In this document: one piece after another, positions 1-8,446 of the stretch
How positions within the stretch are numbered: position 1 is the first letter of the stretch
Layout: every line of letters begins with the position of its first letter
DNA from: SABY01 sp964593705
Lineage (GTDB): Bacteria > Bacteroidota > Bacteroidia > Bacteroidales > 4484-276
Length of the DNA stretch: 64,000 nt
Direction: 5' to 3'
Assembly (NCBI GenBank): GCA_964593705.1
Contig: CAZQIV010000015.1
Location: forward strand, 12,927 to 76,926
Translations under genes and position numbers: made by a program
The notes under the pieces: model-generated
Told to the model about the DNA's origin: nothing
Database searches by the model: none
What the model saw: only the letters and a program-made list of their open reading frames with translations

Positions 1-1
1 C

Positions 2-1699
2 AACCCGCTCAATGGTGAGCACATGAAAATTTATGTTGCTGATTACGTTTTGGCGGGCTATGGCACGGGAGCTATCATGGCTGTTCCAGCCCACGACAAC
101 CGCGACTTTGCTTTTGCCAAACATTTTCTGCTTCCCATTTTTCAGGTGGTGCACAAAAAAGATGAAGTAATGATCGACCCACGCGAATGGGATGACTCTT
201 ACGATGCAAAAGATGGCGAAATGATCAACTCCGGAATAATCACCGGAATGGAGGTGTTGCCCGCCATCAGCAAAATAATCGACCATCTCGAAGAAGAAGG
301 AATAGGGAAAAGACAAATTAACTACCGCCTTCGCGATGCAGCATTCAGCCGTCAACGATATTGGGGTGAGCCATTTCCTGTTTATTACAAAAATGATATC
401 CCTTATGTATTCGATGAAAAAGACCTCCCTTTAGAGTTACCTCCGGTTGATAAATATTTGCCCACCGAAACAGGTGAGCCCCCTTTGGCCCGGGCCAAAA
501 ACTGGCAAACAAAAGAAGGATATCCAATCGAAACCAATACCATGCCCGGGTTTGCCGGCTCAAGCGGATATTATTTCAGGTATATGGATCCTCACAACGA
601 TGAAGCCTATTTTTCGAAAGAAGCCAATGCTTACTGGAAGAGCGTTGACCTGTATTTTGGTGGTGACGAACATGCCACCGGCCACCTGATTTATGCACGA
701 TTCTGGAATAAATTTCTCTTCGACCTCGGATTGGCTTGTGAAGATGAACCCTTTAAAAAAATGATAAATCAGGGCAAAATTCAGGGTCGATCAAGTATAA
801 TGTATCGCTTAAAAAACAAGAATACTTTCGTATCATTAGGTTTAAGAAAAGATTATAATAACGAAGAGATTTCGCCCATTCACGTTGATATAAGCCTTGT
901 GAATGAACATGATGAACTTGATATTGACGCATTCACAGCATCGCACCCCGAGAATGCAAATGCTGAGTTTTTGCTCGAAAACGGGAAATATATTTGTGGA
1001 TTCGAAATCGAAAAAATGTCGAAGTCGCTCTATAATGTTGAAAATCCTGATGAGATTATCGAAAAGTATGGGGCGGATACTTTCAGGCTTTACGAGATGT
1101 TTTTGGGGCCACTCAAAAACCACAAACCCTGGGACACCAAAGGAATTGAGGGCGTTTTCAGATTTATCAGAAAACTCTGGCGTTTGTTCCACGATGAAAA
1201 TAATGCTTTCCTTATCTCTGAAGAAAAGCCAACTCAGGCCGAGCTTAAAGTGATTCATCGCACCATAAAAATGGTGAAAGATGATATCGAACGCTTTTCG
1301 TTCAACACAGGTGTGAGCAATTTTATGATTTGTGTAAACGAATTGCAGGAACTAAAATGCAACAAGCGCGTAGTTCTCGAAGATTTGGTTAAGATCATTT
1401 CGCCTTATGCTCCGCACATTGCCGAAGAACTCTGGGCTCAGTTAGGGCATACCGAAAGCGTTACCCTGGAAACCTTTCCCGAATACAACGAAAAATATCT
1501 TACCGAAAGCGAATTTGAGTATCCCGTTTCATTTAACGGCAAAATGAGATTCAAACTCACACTGCCCCTTGATATGCCAAAAGATGAAATTGAGAAGATT
1601 GCTTTGGCTGCCGATGAAGCCAAAAAATGGATCGAAGGGAAACAAATTCGAAAAGTAATTGTTGTGCCAAAGAAAATTATAAATATTGTGGTGGGATAA
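2..1699 (+). CDS. leuS: leucyl-tRNA synthetase, 3' part (5' end outside window)
   Basis: Charges tRNA-Leu with leucine in the cytoplasm. The open frame enters from the left edge, so the first visible residues (NPLNGEH) belong to the CP1 editing domain. They are followed by the conserved GTGAIMAVPAHD stretch of the editing pocket. Further on come the catalytic-core sequence DLYFGGDEHATGHLIYARFW and the class I signature KMSKS, encoded at 1013-1027. About 75 residues between GKIQGRSS and the KMSKS region form an extra segment, which I believe is usual in Bacteroidota LeuRS. The end is a normal C-terminal domain finishing in IINIVVG. About 565 residues are present of an expected 900 or more. No frameshift is seen. 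Confidence 0.96.
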   Translation, partial: NPLNGEHMKIYVADYVLAGYGTGAIMAVPAHDNRDFAFAKHFLLPIFQVVHKKDEVMIDPREWDDSYDAKDGEMINSGIITGMEVLPAISKIIDHLEEEGIGKRQINYRLRDAAFSRQRYWGEPFPVYYKNDIPYVFDEKDLPLELPPVDKYLPTETGEPPLARAKNWQTKEGYPIETNTMPGFAGSSGYYFRYMDPHNDEAYFSKEANAYWKSVDLYFGGDEHATGHLIYARFWNKFLFDLGLACEDEPFKKMINQGKIQGRSSIMYRLKNKNTFVSLGLRKDYNNEEISPIHVDISLVNEHDELDIDAFTASHPENANAEFLLENGKYICGFEIEKMSKSLYNVENPDEIIEKYGADTFRLYEMFLGPLKNHKPWDTKGIEGVFRFIRKLWRLFHDENNAFLISEEKPTQAELKVIHRTIKMVKDDIERFSFNTGVSNFMICVNELQELKCNKRVVLEDLVKIISPYAPHIAEELWAQLGHTESVTLETFPEYNEKYLTESEFEYPVSFNGKMRFKLTLPLDMPKDEIEKIALAADEAKKWIEGKQIRKVIVVPKKIINIVVG

Positions 1700-1759
1700 G
1701 CCTGCAATTTTTTGCTCAAATTGTAGTTTTATCAGGGCTTAAGAAAATTATCATTATTA

Positions 1760-2560
1760 ATGAAAAACCTCGTATTCGTCCTCACTTCAAGCTTTCTATT
1801 GTTACTGTCCAATGCTTCGGGTCAGGACTTTGTTTTTAGGGAACTCGAAAACAACGCCTTTCAGGCGGGGGAAAGCCTAAAATATAAGGTGTATTATGAG
1901 TCGATGCTAACAGGCAAAGTAAATGCAGGTACTGCAATTTTGGAGGTAAAAGAAAGCAACCGGCGTTTCTACGACAGAGAAACTTACCATATTTCTGGAA
2001 TCGGAAAATCAAATGCTGCCTTCGATATGTTTTTCAAGGTAAGGGATAAGTACGAATCTTATGTTGACAAACAAGGCCTTTTCCCATATTTATTTATCAG
2101 GAAAACCAAAGAAGGTGGTTATGTTTATAATGATGAGGTTTATTTTGATCATGAAAATCTGACAGCGAAAAGCTCCCGCAAAACCAAAAAGATAACTTCA
2201 TATATTCAGGATATTGTTTCCGCTTCCTATTATACCCGTACACTAAGTGCTGATACCCTGGAGGAAGGGGATTACATTTCTGTCAATTTTTTTCTGGATG
2301 ACTCGGCCTATATTTCGGTTATTCAGTTTGAAGGCCGGCAAAATGTGGAAACGGAACTCGGTGTTTTCAGGTGCCTTACCTTTAAGCCCATGGTTGCAAC
2401 CGGTGAGGTTTTCAGCAATTCATATCCCATGACTCTTTGGATTACCGATGATGAAAACAAAATGCCTGTTCTTGGGAAATCAGCCGTTATTGTTGGGTCT
2501 GTAAAAATGGAACTGATAAAATATTCCGGGTTAAAAAATCCTGTTAAGGCTCTACATTAA
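1760..2560 (+). CDS. DUF3108 domain protein, exported
   Basis: A 266-residue protein with an N-terminal signal peptide (hydrophobic LVFVLTSSFLLLLSNASG, then Q). The sequence after it (QAGESLKYKVYYESMLTGKV, later a FFKVRDKYESYVD stretch) matches the DUF3108 family of periplasmic or outer-membrane-associated beta-rich proteins. The family's function is unknown. The gene lies 60 bases after leuS on the same strand and is followed by a long repeat-bearing gap, so it may be the last gene of that transcript. The family call is by recognition of the N-terminal pattern. Confidence 0.8.
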   Translation: MKNLVFVLTSSFLLLLSNASGQDFVFRELENNAFQAGESLKYKVYYESMLTGKVNAGTAILEVKESNRRFYDRETYHISGIGKSNAAFDMFFKVRDKYESYVDKQGLFPYLFIRKTKEGGYVYNDEVYFDHENLTAKSSRKTKKITSYIQDIVSASYYTRTLSADTLEEGDYISVNFFLDDSAYISVIQFEGRQNVETELGVFRCLTFKPMVATGEVFSNSYPMTLWITDDENKMPVLGKSAVIVGSVKMELIKYSGLKNPVKALH

Positions 2561-2644
2561 TTTGAAAATTAAAGCCGCTTCGCGGGAGTCACCCTCCAGA
2601 CAAAACAGGCAGCACCCATCTATAAATCAAAGAAAAAAGTTATC

Positions 2645-2709
2645 ATCGAATTACACTAATTAATCAAATTATTACCTGCCTTTGGCAGGTACAATTCGTG
2701 TAATTCGAT
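2645..2709. repeat. nested hairpin in the 2561-2868 gap
   Basis: The outer arms ATCGAATTACAC (2645-2656) and GTGTAATTCGAT (2698-2709) are perfectly complementary. An inner hairpin TACCTGCC-TTT-GGCAGGTA lies at 2673-2691. The word TCATCGAATTAC recurs in the tandem repeats at 37871-38155, so this belongs to a dispersed intergenic family. The rest of the gap holds no recognisable gene. Confidence 0.7.
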
Positions 2710-2868
2710 CAATTAGATGACAAAAAAATATCGTTAACATGTTAGCATTAGTGACTTTTTAAGAGCCTAGTAGAGTAATTTGAAGCTTGCTTTTACAACA
2801 CCGGAATTTATTAGCTATTTAAAAAAATATCATTGAGTTTAGTCTGAGAATCCCACTAATATTGAGGT

Positions 2869-3927
2869 ATGGATTTTACAACACTTACAAAAAATAAAAT
2901 TTTAGAAGCATTATCGCTGGAAGGGGAGGCGCTACAATTGCTTTACGATTACGCGGCACAGGTAAAACAGCGCCATGTTGGCAACAAAGTGTATTACCGG
3001 GGACTGATTGAATACTCGAACCGCTGTGTGAAAAACTGCTTTTATTGCGGGGTGCGGCGCGACAATAAAAATGTGGATCGCTATACCCTCGAAGACAGTG
3101 AAGTGATTGCAGCGGCAAGGCTGGCCCACAAAAAGCAGTTTGGCTCGCTTGTGTTGCAATCGGGCGAAAGGTGTGATAATTATTTTGTGGAGAAGGTGGC
3201 TTTTTTACTGCGCGAAATTAAAAAGGAAACGGGGGGCGAGATGCATGTAACCCTTTCGATGGGCGAGCAAAGCCGGGAAACGTATGATCTGTGGCGCGAA
3301 AGTGGCGCCCATCGCTACCTGTTGCGCATAGAGGCATCCAATCGTAAATTGTATAAAAAACTGCATCCCTATGATGATTTGCACAGTTTTGATAAAAGAA
3401 TTGAAGCCCTGGAATTGTTACGCGATACCGGATACCAGGCAGGAACAGGTGTAATGATCGGCTTGCCCTTTCAAAGCCTGGAAGATCTGGCTAACGATTT
3501 ATTGTTCATTAATAAAGCGGATGTGGATATGGTGGGGATGGGTCCTTATATTGAGCACGAGGCCACGCCCTTGTTTCGGTATAAAGACCAACTTCTGCCC
3601 GAAGAAAAGCGTTTTGAGTTGTCGATGAAAATGGTGGCTTTGCTCCGCATTTTGATGCCAGACATCAACATAGCAGCAACTACTGCCATGCAAACGCTGC
3701 ATCCCCGGGGTCGCGAGTTTGCGCTGAAAATCGGAGCCAACGTCATTATGCCCAATCTAACGCCCCTCAAGTACCGCGAAGGATACCTGCTTTACGAAAA
3801 CAAGCCCAATATTCACGAAGAAACGGATGTAAGTCTCGAAAACCTCCAACACTCCATTGAGCAGGCCGGGTGCGTTTTGGCTCTTGGCGAGTGGGGCGAT
3901 TCAAAGCGATTTCGTGAGAGGGGGTGA
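2869..3927 (+). CDS. hydE: [FeFe] hydrogenase maturase HydE (radical SAM)
   Basis: Radical SAM enzyme of H-cluster assembly. HydE acts with HydG and HydF to build the azadithiolate-bridged di-iron subcluster of [FeFe] hydrogenase. The 352-residue protein has the CxxxCxxC motif at Cys53, Cys57 and Cys60, a SAM-binding GEQS-like segment, the HydE-type region TGVMIGLPFQSLEDLANDL and the C-terminal block NVIMPNLTPLKYREGYLLYE. Length fits the family. It stands alone here, about 50 kb from the hydrogenase genes it should serve (50520-54780) and 58 kb from hydG. BioB and PylB are related radical SAM enzymes, but this C-terminal block favours HydE. Confidence 0.93.
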   Translation: MDFTTLTKNKILEALSLEGEALQLLYDYAAQVKQRHVGNKVYYRGLIEYSNRCVKNCFYCGVRRDNKNVDRYTLEDSEVIAAARLAHKKQFGSLVLQSGERCDNYFVEKVAFLLREIKKETGGEMHVTLSMGEQSRETYDLWRESGAHRYLLRIEASNRKLYKKLHPYDDLHSFDKRIEALELLRDTGYQAGTGVMIGLPFQSLEDLANDLLFINKADVDMVGMGPYIEHEATPLFRYKDQLLPEEKRFELSMKMVALLRILMPDINIAATTAMQTLHPRGREFALKIGANVIMPNLTPLKYREGYLLYENKPNIHEETDVSLENLQHSIEQAGCVLALGEWGDSKRFRERG

Positions 3928-4028
3928 TTTCACTAAAAACGCGATAGTAGCTAATACGAAAGTAATTTGTTTAAAAAAACAACGTTTTAGAAGCAAATTG
4001 AAAACATTTTGTTATTATTTTATAAACC

Positions 4029-4694
4029 ATGACAGCCATTGAATTTGTAAGTGATTTGATAATACCGCTTGGTCTTGACGACAAAATATCAACCGGTCTT
4101 CGGTACATGGATGAAAACCACGTTGCCCATCTTCCGGTTACCAATCAAAAAAAGTTTCTTGGAATTGTAGCCGAGGATGATTTGTTAATGATCGACAATC
4201 ATGAATCAGCAGTGCATAATTTGGTTAGTACCTTGCAGCAGATTAAAATTGACCAGCACGATCACATTTATAATGCCTTTAAAATTATTTCCGAAAAACA
4301 GATTGGCTTACTTCCGGTTACCGACAGCGCTGATTTTTATCTTGGTTCTATATTGCGTGAGGACATGGTGGATGAAGCCTCGGAAATACTATCGGCTGGC
4401 AATCCGGGAGGGATAATTGTGCTCCAGGTAAGCGAAAATAATTTTTCATTATCAGAAGTTTCAAGACTGGTTGAGTCGAATGACGTTAAAATATTAAGTG
4501 TTGGAATCCGATCAGTTCCCGGCGCTTCACTATTGCATATTACCCTCAAACTTAATAAAATAAACATCGAACCGGTAATTCAAACCTTTAACAGGTTTCA
4601 ATATGAAATAATTACTTATTTTGGTGAAAATGAAAAAGATGAAGCCTTGCTTCGCGAACGCTATGATTCGTTAATGCAATACCTTAACATCTAA
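4029..4694 (+). CDS. CBS-pair protein with C-terminal ACT-like region
   Basis: A 221-residue soluble protein. Residues about 1-130 form two CBS repeats (the pattern HLPVTNQKKFLGIVAEDDL, then LLPVTDSADFYLGSILRED). Residues about 140-215 resemble an ACT-like regulatory fold (GGIIVLQVSENNFSLSEVSR, later SVPGASLLHITLKLN). CBS pairs usually bind adenosyl nucleotides, and the domain combination suggests a ligand-sensing protein without enzymatic activity. Proteins of this type are widespread in Bacteroidota, and a stable functional name is lacking. It follows hydE by about 100 bases, and there is no evidence that they are linked. Confidence 0.75.
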   Translation: MTAIEFVSDLIIPLGLDDKISTGLRYMDENHVAHLPVTNQKKFLGIVAEDDLLMIDNHESAVHNLVSTLQQIKIDQHDHIYNAFKIISEKQIGLLPVTDSADFYLGSILREDMVDEASEILSAGNPGGIIVLQVSENNFSLSEVSRLVESNDVKILSVGIRSVPGASLLHITLKLNKINIEPVIQTFNRFQYEIITYFGENEKDEALLRERYDSLMQYLNI

Positions 4695-4711
4695 ATACAC
4701 AAACCCGCCCC

Positions 4712-4925
4712 TAATTAGTGTCTGTCCATAAAGTACGTCTTTTAGAAATTTCAATAGCCCCGTCCTTTAGGGCGGGGATTGAAATTTGAGCGTAAAAAAA
4801 CCCCGCATTTTCGCCACGCCTTTGGCGTGGCGAAAATGCGGGGGTGGTAAGAACAACTTAATTATTCCCCGGGCTAAAGCCCGGGGCTAGTGAAAAACAT
4901 TGACTTTATGGATCGACACTAATTA
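4712..4925. mobile_element. TIR-bounded non-coding element, copy 1
   Basis: A 214-base element with imperfect terminal inverted repeats of 23 bases. The left end (4712-4734) starts TAATTAGTGTCTGTCC and the right end (4903-4925) ends CGACACTAATTA. The interior is a string of hairpins: a GCCCCG/CGGGG one near 4757, a perfect 20-base-arm hairpin at 4801-4843 (CCCCGCATTTTCGCCACGCC), and CCCCGGGCTAAAGCCCGGGG at 4867-4886. No ORF of its own. The ends match the elements at 7484-7690 and 7685-7851, so it behaves like a MITE-type repeat. No transposase for it is seen in the window. Confidence 0.7.
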
Positions 4926-4945
4926 CCCCGCTTAGAAATTTAATT

Positions 4946-4953
4946 TACTTTTG
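4946..4953 (+). promoter_or_regulatory. Bacteroidota -7 box TACTTTTG
   Basis: A perfect match to the Bacteroidota -7 consensus TAnnTTTG. It ends 16 bases before the start codon of the Omp85-like gene at 4970, just outside the right end of repeat element 1. No clear -33 TTTG is seen. Confidence 0.45.
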
Positions 4954-4969
4954 GTTTTTTGCAATTGGA

Positions 4970-6439
4970 ATGTACATGAGATTTATTTTTGTATTGGTGT
5001 TTTTAATATCTGCACTGTTGTGCTTTGGCCAAAGAAAAGCAAATGGTGTTGCCATTACCGAAAACGACAGCATTTTTATCCATTCCGATCTCTCTGATTC
5101 TCGTGTACATTTTGTTATTGACACGATTGTTCTTTGTGGAAACAAAACTACACACCGTTCAATCATATTAAGAGAACTTACTTTTTCTCAATCAGACACC
5201 ATTTCAGCATTCGAATTTGTAAGCAAATTAACCCGTTCGAGGCAGAACCTCCTGAACACATCTCTTTTTAACTTCGTTACCATGCACGATTCTGTAATAT
5301 CAGGAAATGAATTCGCACACATACAAATACACATTCAATTTATCGAGCGCTGGTATCTTTGGCCGATACCAATATTTGAAATTTCCGACAGGAATTTTAA
5401 TACATGGTGGGAAACAAAAGATTTTAACAGAATTTCTTATGGCCTTCTGCTTGTTAAGGAAAATATGAGGGGCCGGATGGAAACATTAAAAATGTTGCTG
5501 CGTTTCGGTTGGGACGAAACCTATCAAATAGCTTACAATATTCCTTATATCAATAAAAAACAAACTTTTGGCTCCGGATTTGGAATGGGATTTTCTCAAA
5601 ATCACGAGGTTGCTTACAAAACCGTTGGAAACAAACCTGTGAATGTAAGAGATAATAATGAAAACATTGTAATGCGGTTTTATTCTAATTTTAATATATC
5701 CCACCGACCATCATTTTATCAATATCACTCCTTACAGCTTGCTTACAATTACTATGTGTTTGGCGATACTTTGCTCCAACTCAATCCGGATTATTCGTTC
5801 AACGGAAACAATGTAAATGAGTATTTAACCCTTGATTATCGTTATATTTCCGATCACAGAGATTCAAAGGTTTATCCTCTTACAGGTGATTATTTTGAAG
5901 CAGCATTAACCAAAAGCGGGTTTGGGATTTTTAAGGATGGAGATATTTCGATGATGAATATTACCGGTTCGTATCGAAAATATTGGGATGTTTCAAAACT
6001 ATTTTACTTTGCAACTGATTGGACCGGAAAAATATCCACCTCACGAAATCAGCCCTACTTTTATCAGCAAGGGCTTGGATATGGACGTAATTATGTGCGG
6101 GGGTATGAACTTTATGTGATTGATGGCCAAAGTTATGCTTTATCAAAAAACACCCTGAAATTCAACCTTGTGCCGACAAGAGTAAAGGAAATCGGGTTTA
6201 TCCCATCAGAAAAATTCAGTAAGTTACACTATGCTCTCTATCTAAACTGGTATATTGATGCAGGTTATGTTGATGATTTTAAGAATTCAGAAGGCAACGA
6301 GCTGGCCAATCAAATTCTGCTGGGAACCGGTCTTGGATTAGACCTGGTCACCTATTACGATATGGTTTTCAGGGTTGAATTTTCGGTGAACAGCCAGGGA
6401 GAGTTTGGCGTGTTTTTCCATGTTGCAAATACTTTGTAG
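4970..6439 (+). CDS. Omp85/BamA-superfamily outer membrane protein (short, one POTRA)
   Basis: A 489-residue protein with a signal peptide (FIFVLVFLISALLCFGQ). One POTRA-like repeat follows (IDTIVLCGNKTTHRSIILRE to LLNTSLFNFV), and then about 350 residues rich in alternating aromatic and polar beta-strand pattern, including GYGRNYVRGYELYVIDGQ, which resembles the surface-antigen/D15 barrel. It is much shorter than the true BamA at 10752-13418, with one POTRA instead of five. It is likely an accessory Omp85 (TamA- or FhaC-like), and its substrate is unknown. ATG codons at 4970 and 4976 are both possible. The -7 box at 4946 leaves a very short leader. Confidence 0.72.
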   Translation: MYMRFIFVLVFLISALLCFGQRKANGVAITENDSIFIHSDLSDSRVHFVIDTIVLCGNKTTHRSIILRELTFSQSDTISAFEFVSKLTRSRQNLLNTSLFNFVTMHDSVISGNEFAHIQIHIQFIERWYLWPIPIFEISDRNFNTWWETKDFNRISYGLLLVKENMRGRMETLKMLLRFGWDETYQIAYNIPYINKKQTFGSGFGMGFSQNHEVAYKTVGNKPVNVRDNNENIVMRFYSNFNISHRPSFYQYHSLQLAYNYYVFGDTLLQLNPDYSFNGNNVNEYLTLDYRYISDHRDSKVYPLTGDYFEAALTKSGFGIFKDGDISMMNITGSYRKYWDVSKLFYFATDWTGKISTSRNQPYFYQQGLGYGRNYVRGYELYVIDGQSYALSKNTLKFNLVPTRVKEIGFIPSEKFSKLHYALYLNWYIDAGYVDDFKNSEGNELANQILLGTGLGLDLVTYYDMVFRVEFSVNSQGEFGVFFHVANTL

Positions 6440-6561
6440 CTGTGCAATTAAATGGATTCGAAATCAATAGAAAGGTTAAAGTGTTGAATTTTACATTAAT
6501 GTTTTAAATTCACCTGATTAATAATAAGAAATTGTGTTGCCTCCAAGAGATAAATATTGGA

Positions 6562-6569
6562 TATGTTTG
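6562..6569 (+). promoter_or_regulatory. Bacteroidota -7 box TATGTTTG before nadK
   Basis: Matches TAnnTTTG, with a TTG at 6537-6539 in roughly the -33 position. The upstream ATG at 6578 would lie at about the transcription start, which favours the ATG at 6611 as the nadK start. Confidence 0.45.
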
Positions 6570-6610
6570 CATTTTAAATGAACGTATTATCCGTAATAAA
6601 TATTCAAACA

Positions 6611-7489
6611 ATGAAAATCGGACTGTTCGGCAAATCACTCTCTATCGAAGGTATTGCCTATTTGCAGCAACTCATCGATAAATTAAATAATGTAAACTGC
6701 AAGTTGCATATTTACAGTCCCTTTCTTGATAAAATAAAGGAGAAAATTTCAATACATGAAGATGTTAAAACTTTTCATACTCATCAGGAATTAAAGGGTA
6801 ATACTGATATTTTATTTTCGATTGGCGGAGACGGAACATTGCTGGACAGCATAGCCTTAGTTCGTGATTCGGGAATTCCCATACTTGGTGTAAACCTTGG
6901 CAGGCTTGGGTTTTTATCAAGTATCTCGTGCGAAGAAATATTGCCGGCCATCGATAATGTAATTGAAGGAAATTATCAATTAGAACAACGAACATTGCTC
7001 AAACTTAAAAGCCCCGAAGGCTTATTTGGCGAGTTAAGCTACGCGCTTAACGAGCTCTCCATCACCAAAACCGACTCCAATTCACTGGCGGTAGTGGGTG
7101 TGTATATCAACGATAAATTTTTAAACACCTATTGGGCCGATGGATTAATTGTTGCCACACCCACCGGTTCAACGGCTTATTCGCTGAGTTGTTATGGCCC
7201 GATTATCACACCAGGTTCCGAAAATTTTGTAATCACACCCATTGCAAGTCATAACTTAACGGTTAGGCCCATCGTAATTCCCGATAATACCGAAATCAGG
7301 CTAAAGGTTGGCGGGCGGAATAAATTGTACCAGATCGGCCTGGACTCCAGATACCATACCATCGATAACACCGTTGAGCTGGTTATACAACGGGCCGATT
7401 TTAAAATTAACCTCATCCAGCTTCCCAACAAAGATTTCTACAGCACTATTCGCGAAAAATTACTCTGGGGTAAGGATCAGCGGAATTAG
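6611..7489 (+). CDS. nadK: NAD kinase
   Basis: Phosphorylates NAD to NADP using ATP in the cytoplasm. From the ATG at 6611 the protein is 292 residues and begins MKIGLFGKSL, as family members do. The ATG at 6578 adds 11 residues without family support. Diagnostic motifs are the diphosphate-binding GGDGTLLDS and the downstream NELSI...ADGLIVATPTGSTAYSLS block. The stop codon TAG (7487-7489) lies inside the left inverted repeat of the repeat element beginning at 7484, so that element abuts or supplied the gene's end. Confidence 0.93.
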   Translation: MKIGLFGKSLSIEGIAYLQQLIDKLNNVNCKLHIYSPFLDKIKEKISIHEDVKTFHTHQELKGNTDILFSIGGDGTLLDSIALVRDSGIPILGVNLGRLGFLSSISCEEILPAIDNVIEGNYQLEQRTLLKLKSPEGLFGELSYALNELSITKTDSNSLAVVGVYINDKFLNTYWADGLIVATPTGSTAYSLSCYGPIITPGSENFVITPIASHNLTVRPIVIPDNTEIRLKVGGRNKLYQIGLDSRYHTIDNTVELVIQRADFKINLIQLPNKDFYSTIREKLLWGKDQRN

Positions 7490-7690
7490 TGTCGGTCAAT
7501 AAACTATCATTTAGAAAAATATAAGATTTCAGATTAACCCGCCTTGCCGCCTGGTGTGGCTCATGCTTAGGCGAGGCAGGCGATTTTAGATTTAAGATGT
7601 TGGTGATACTCAATAAAATCTAAAATCTCCGATCGTTAATCATCAATCATAAATCAAAAAATCGTTGACTTTATGGACACGCACTAATTA
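7484..7690. mobile_element. TIR-bounded element, copy 2, carrying a 116-base repeat
   Basis: The left end AATTAGTGTCGGTCAATAAA lies at 7484-7503. The right end (7668-7690) is ACTTTATGGACACGCACTAA plus TTA. The interior bases 7515-7630 are repeated without a visible mismatch at 34419-34534. It directly abuts copy 3 and shares the CTAATTAGTG junction. It has no coding capacity. Confidence 0.72.
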
Positions 7691-7851
7691 GTGTCGGTCT
7701 ATAAACTCTCCATCCACCATACACCCCTCTAACTCCCCTAAAGGGGAGAACCAGCCAGTGCCTTGGCAGCGAGGGATTTCCCCTTTAGGGGACTAAGGGG
7801 TCGCGCAGGCAAAATCAGGAAAGATCTGACTTTATGGACACGCACTAATCA
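7685..7851. mobile_element. TIR-bounded element, copy 3
   Basis: The left end (7685-7707) reads TAATTAGTGTCGGTCTATAA and the right end (7829-7851) ACTTTATGGACACGCACTAA. The interior differs from copies 1 and 2: it is built on CCCCTAAAGGGGA and CCCCTTTAGGGGA palindromes. The stretch from 7852 to 8090 holds no gene that I can recognise. Confidence 0.68.
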
Positions 7852-8090
7852 GTGTAATGCTGCCATTTTGTTGTGGTATAGATATCACAATGTCGATTTC
7901 CAGTCGTTGGTCTTGTGAGAACTATAGATGAGTTTCTAAGCATCGGGATTATTTCAAAACAGTAAATGTGACCAACGAAATTTTTAGTTTTGATAGTTTA
8001 ATGTACTAGGTTCAAAACCATATTGTTCGTCCTTGATAGTAATAGTTTTGTAGTTAATGTAGAAGAAGGGTAGTTATTGGGTTAATTGTT

Positions 8091-8098
8091 TATTTTTG
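8091..8098 (+). promoter_or_regulatory. Bacteroidota -7 box TATTTTTG before the DUF433 gene
   Basis: Consensus -7 box 24 bases before the ATG at 8122. It overlaps the 5' extension beginning at 8086, so translation most likely starts at 8122. Confidence 0.45.
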
Positions 8099-8121
8099 TG
8101 TTTAATAAAATAGAAACACCG

Positions 8122-8355
8122 ATGGATAACTTGTTAAATCGTATTACAATAAATACTGATATTTGCCATGGAAAGCCTACAATTAGAGGAATGCGCTATC
8201 CGGTTGAAATGATACTTGATTTATTATCAGCGGGAATGACCCACCAGGAAATATTAGATGATTACCCTGCTATTGAAGCCAATGATATTAAAGCATGTCT
8301 TGCCTATGCTTCCCGACTTACTAAAGTGAAATCAATCCATAAAGTGGTAGCATAA
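8122..8355 (+). CDS. DUF433 family protein (antitoxin-like), orphan
   Basis: A 77-residue protein starting MDNLLNRITI. The core RITINTDICHGKPTIRGMRY and the GMTHQEILDDYPAI segment are the DUF433 signature, a small winged-helix-like domain. Many DUF433 genes sit before a DUF5615 PIN-like gene and are annotated as antitoxins. Here the next gene (8447) is a lipoprotein on the same strand and no PIN-like partner is present, so this is an orphan. Whether it regulates transcription is unknown. Confidence 0.82.
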   Translation: MDNLLNRITINTDICHGKPTIRGMRYPVEMILDLLSAGMTHQEILDDYPAIEANDIKACLAYASRLTKVKSIHKVVA

Positions 8356-8446
8356 AATTCCAGACATCGAATCCAATCCTAATTCCCGGGTTACATACTA
8401 AAAATTAACTCCATGAGTTTATGAAAGGAATTCAGAATTATAGTTT

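Noticed and set aside
842..1258. ORFs antisense to leuS, bamA, sdhA and other core genes
   Set aside because: They overlap well-conserved genes completely and have no recognisable domains or start signals.
4970..6439. This gene as the main bamA
   Set aside because: It has a single POTRA-like repeat and 489 residues, while 10752-13418 has five POTRA domains and the conserved uppS-bamA-skp neighbourhood.
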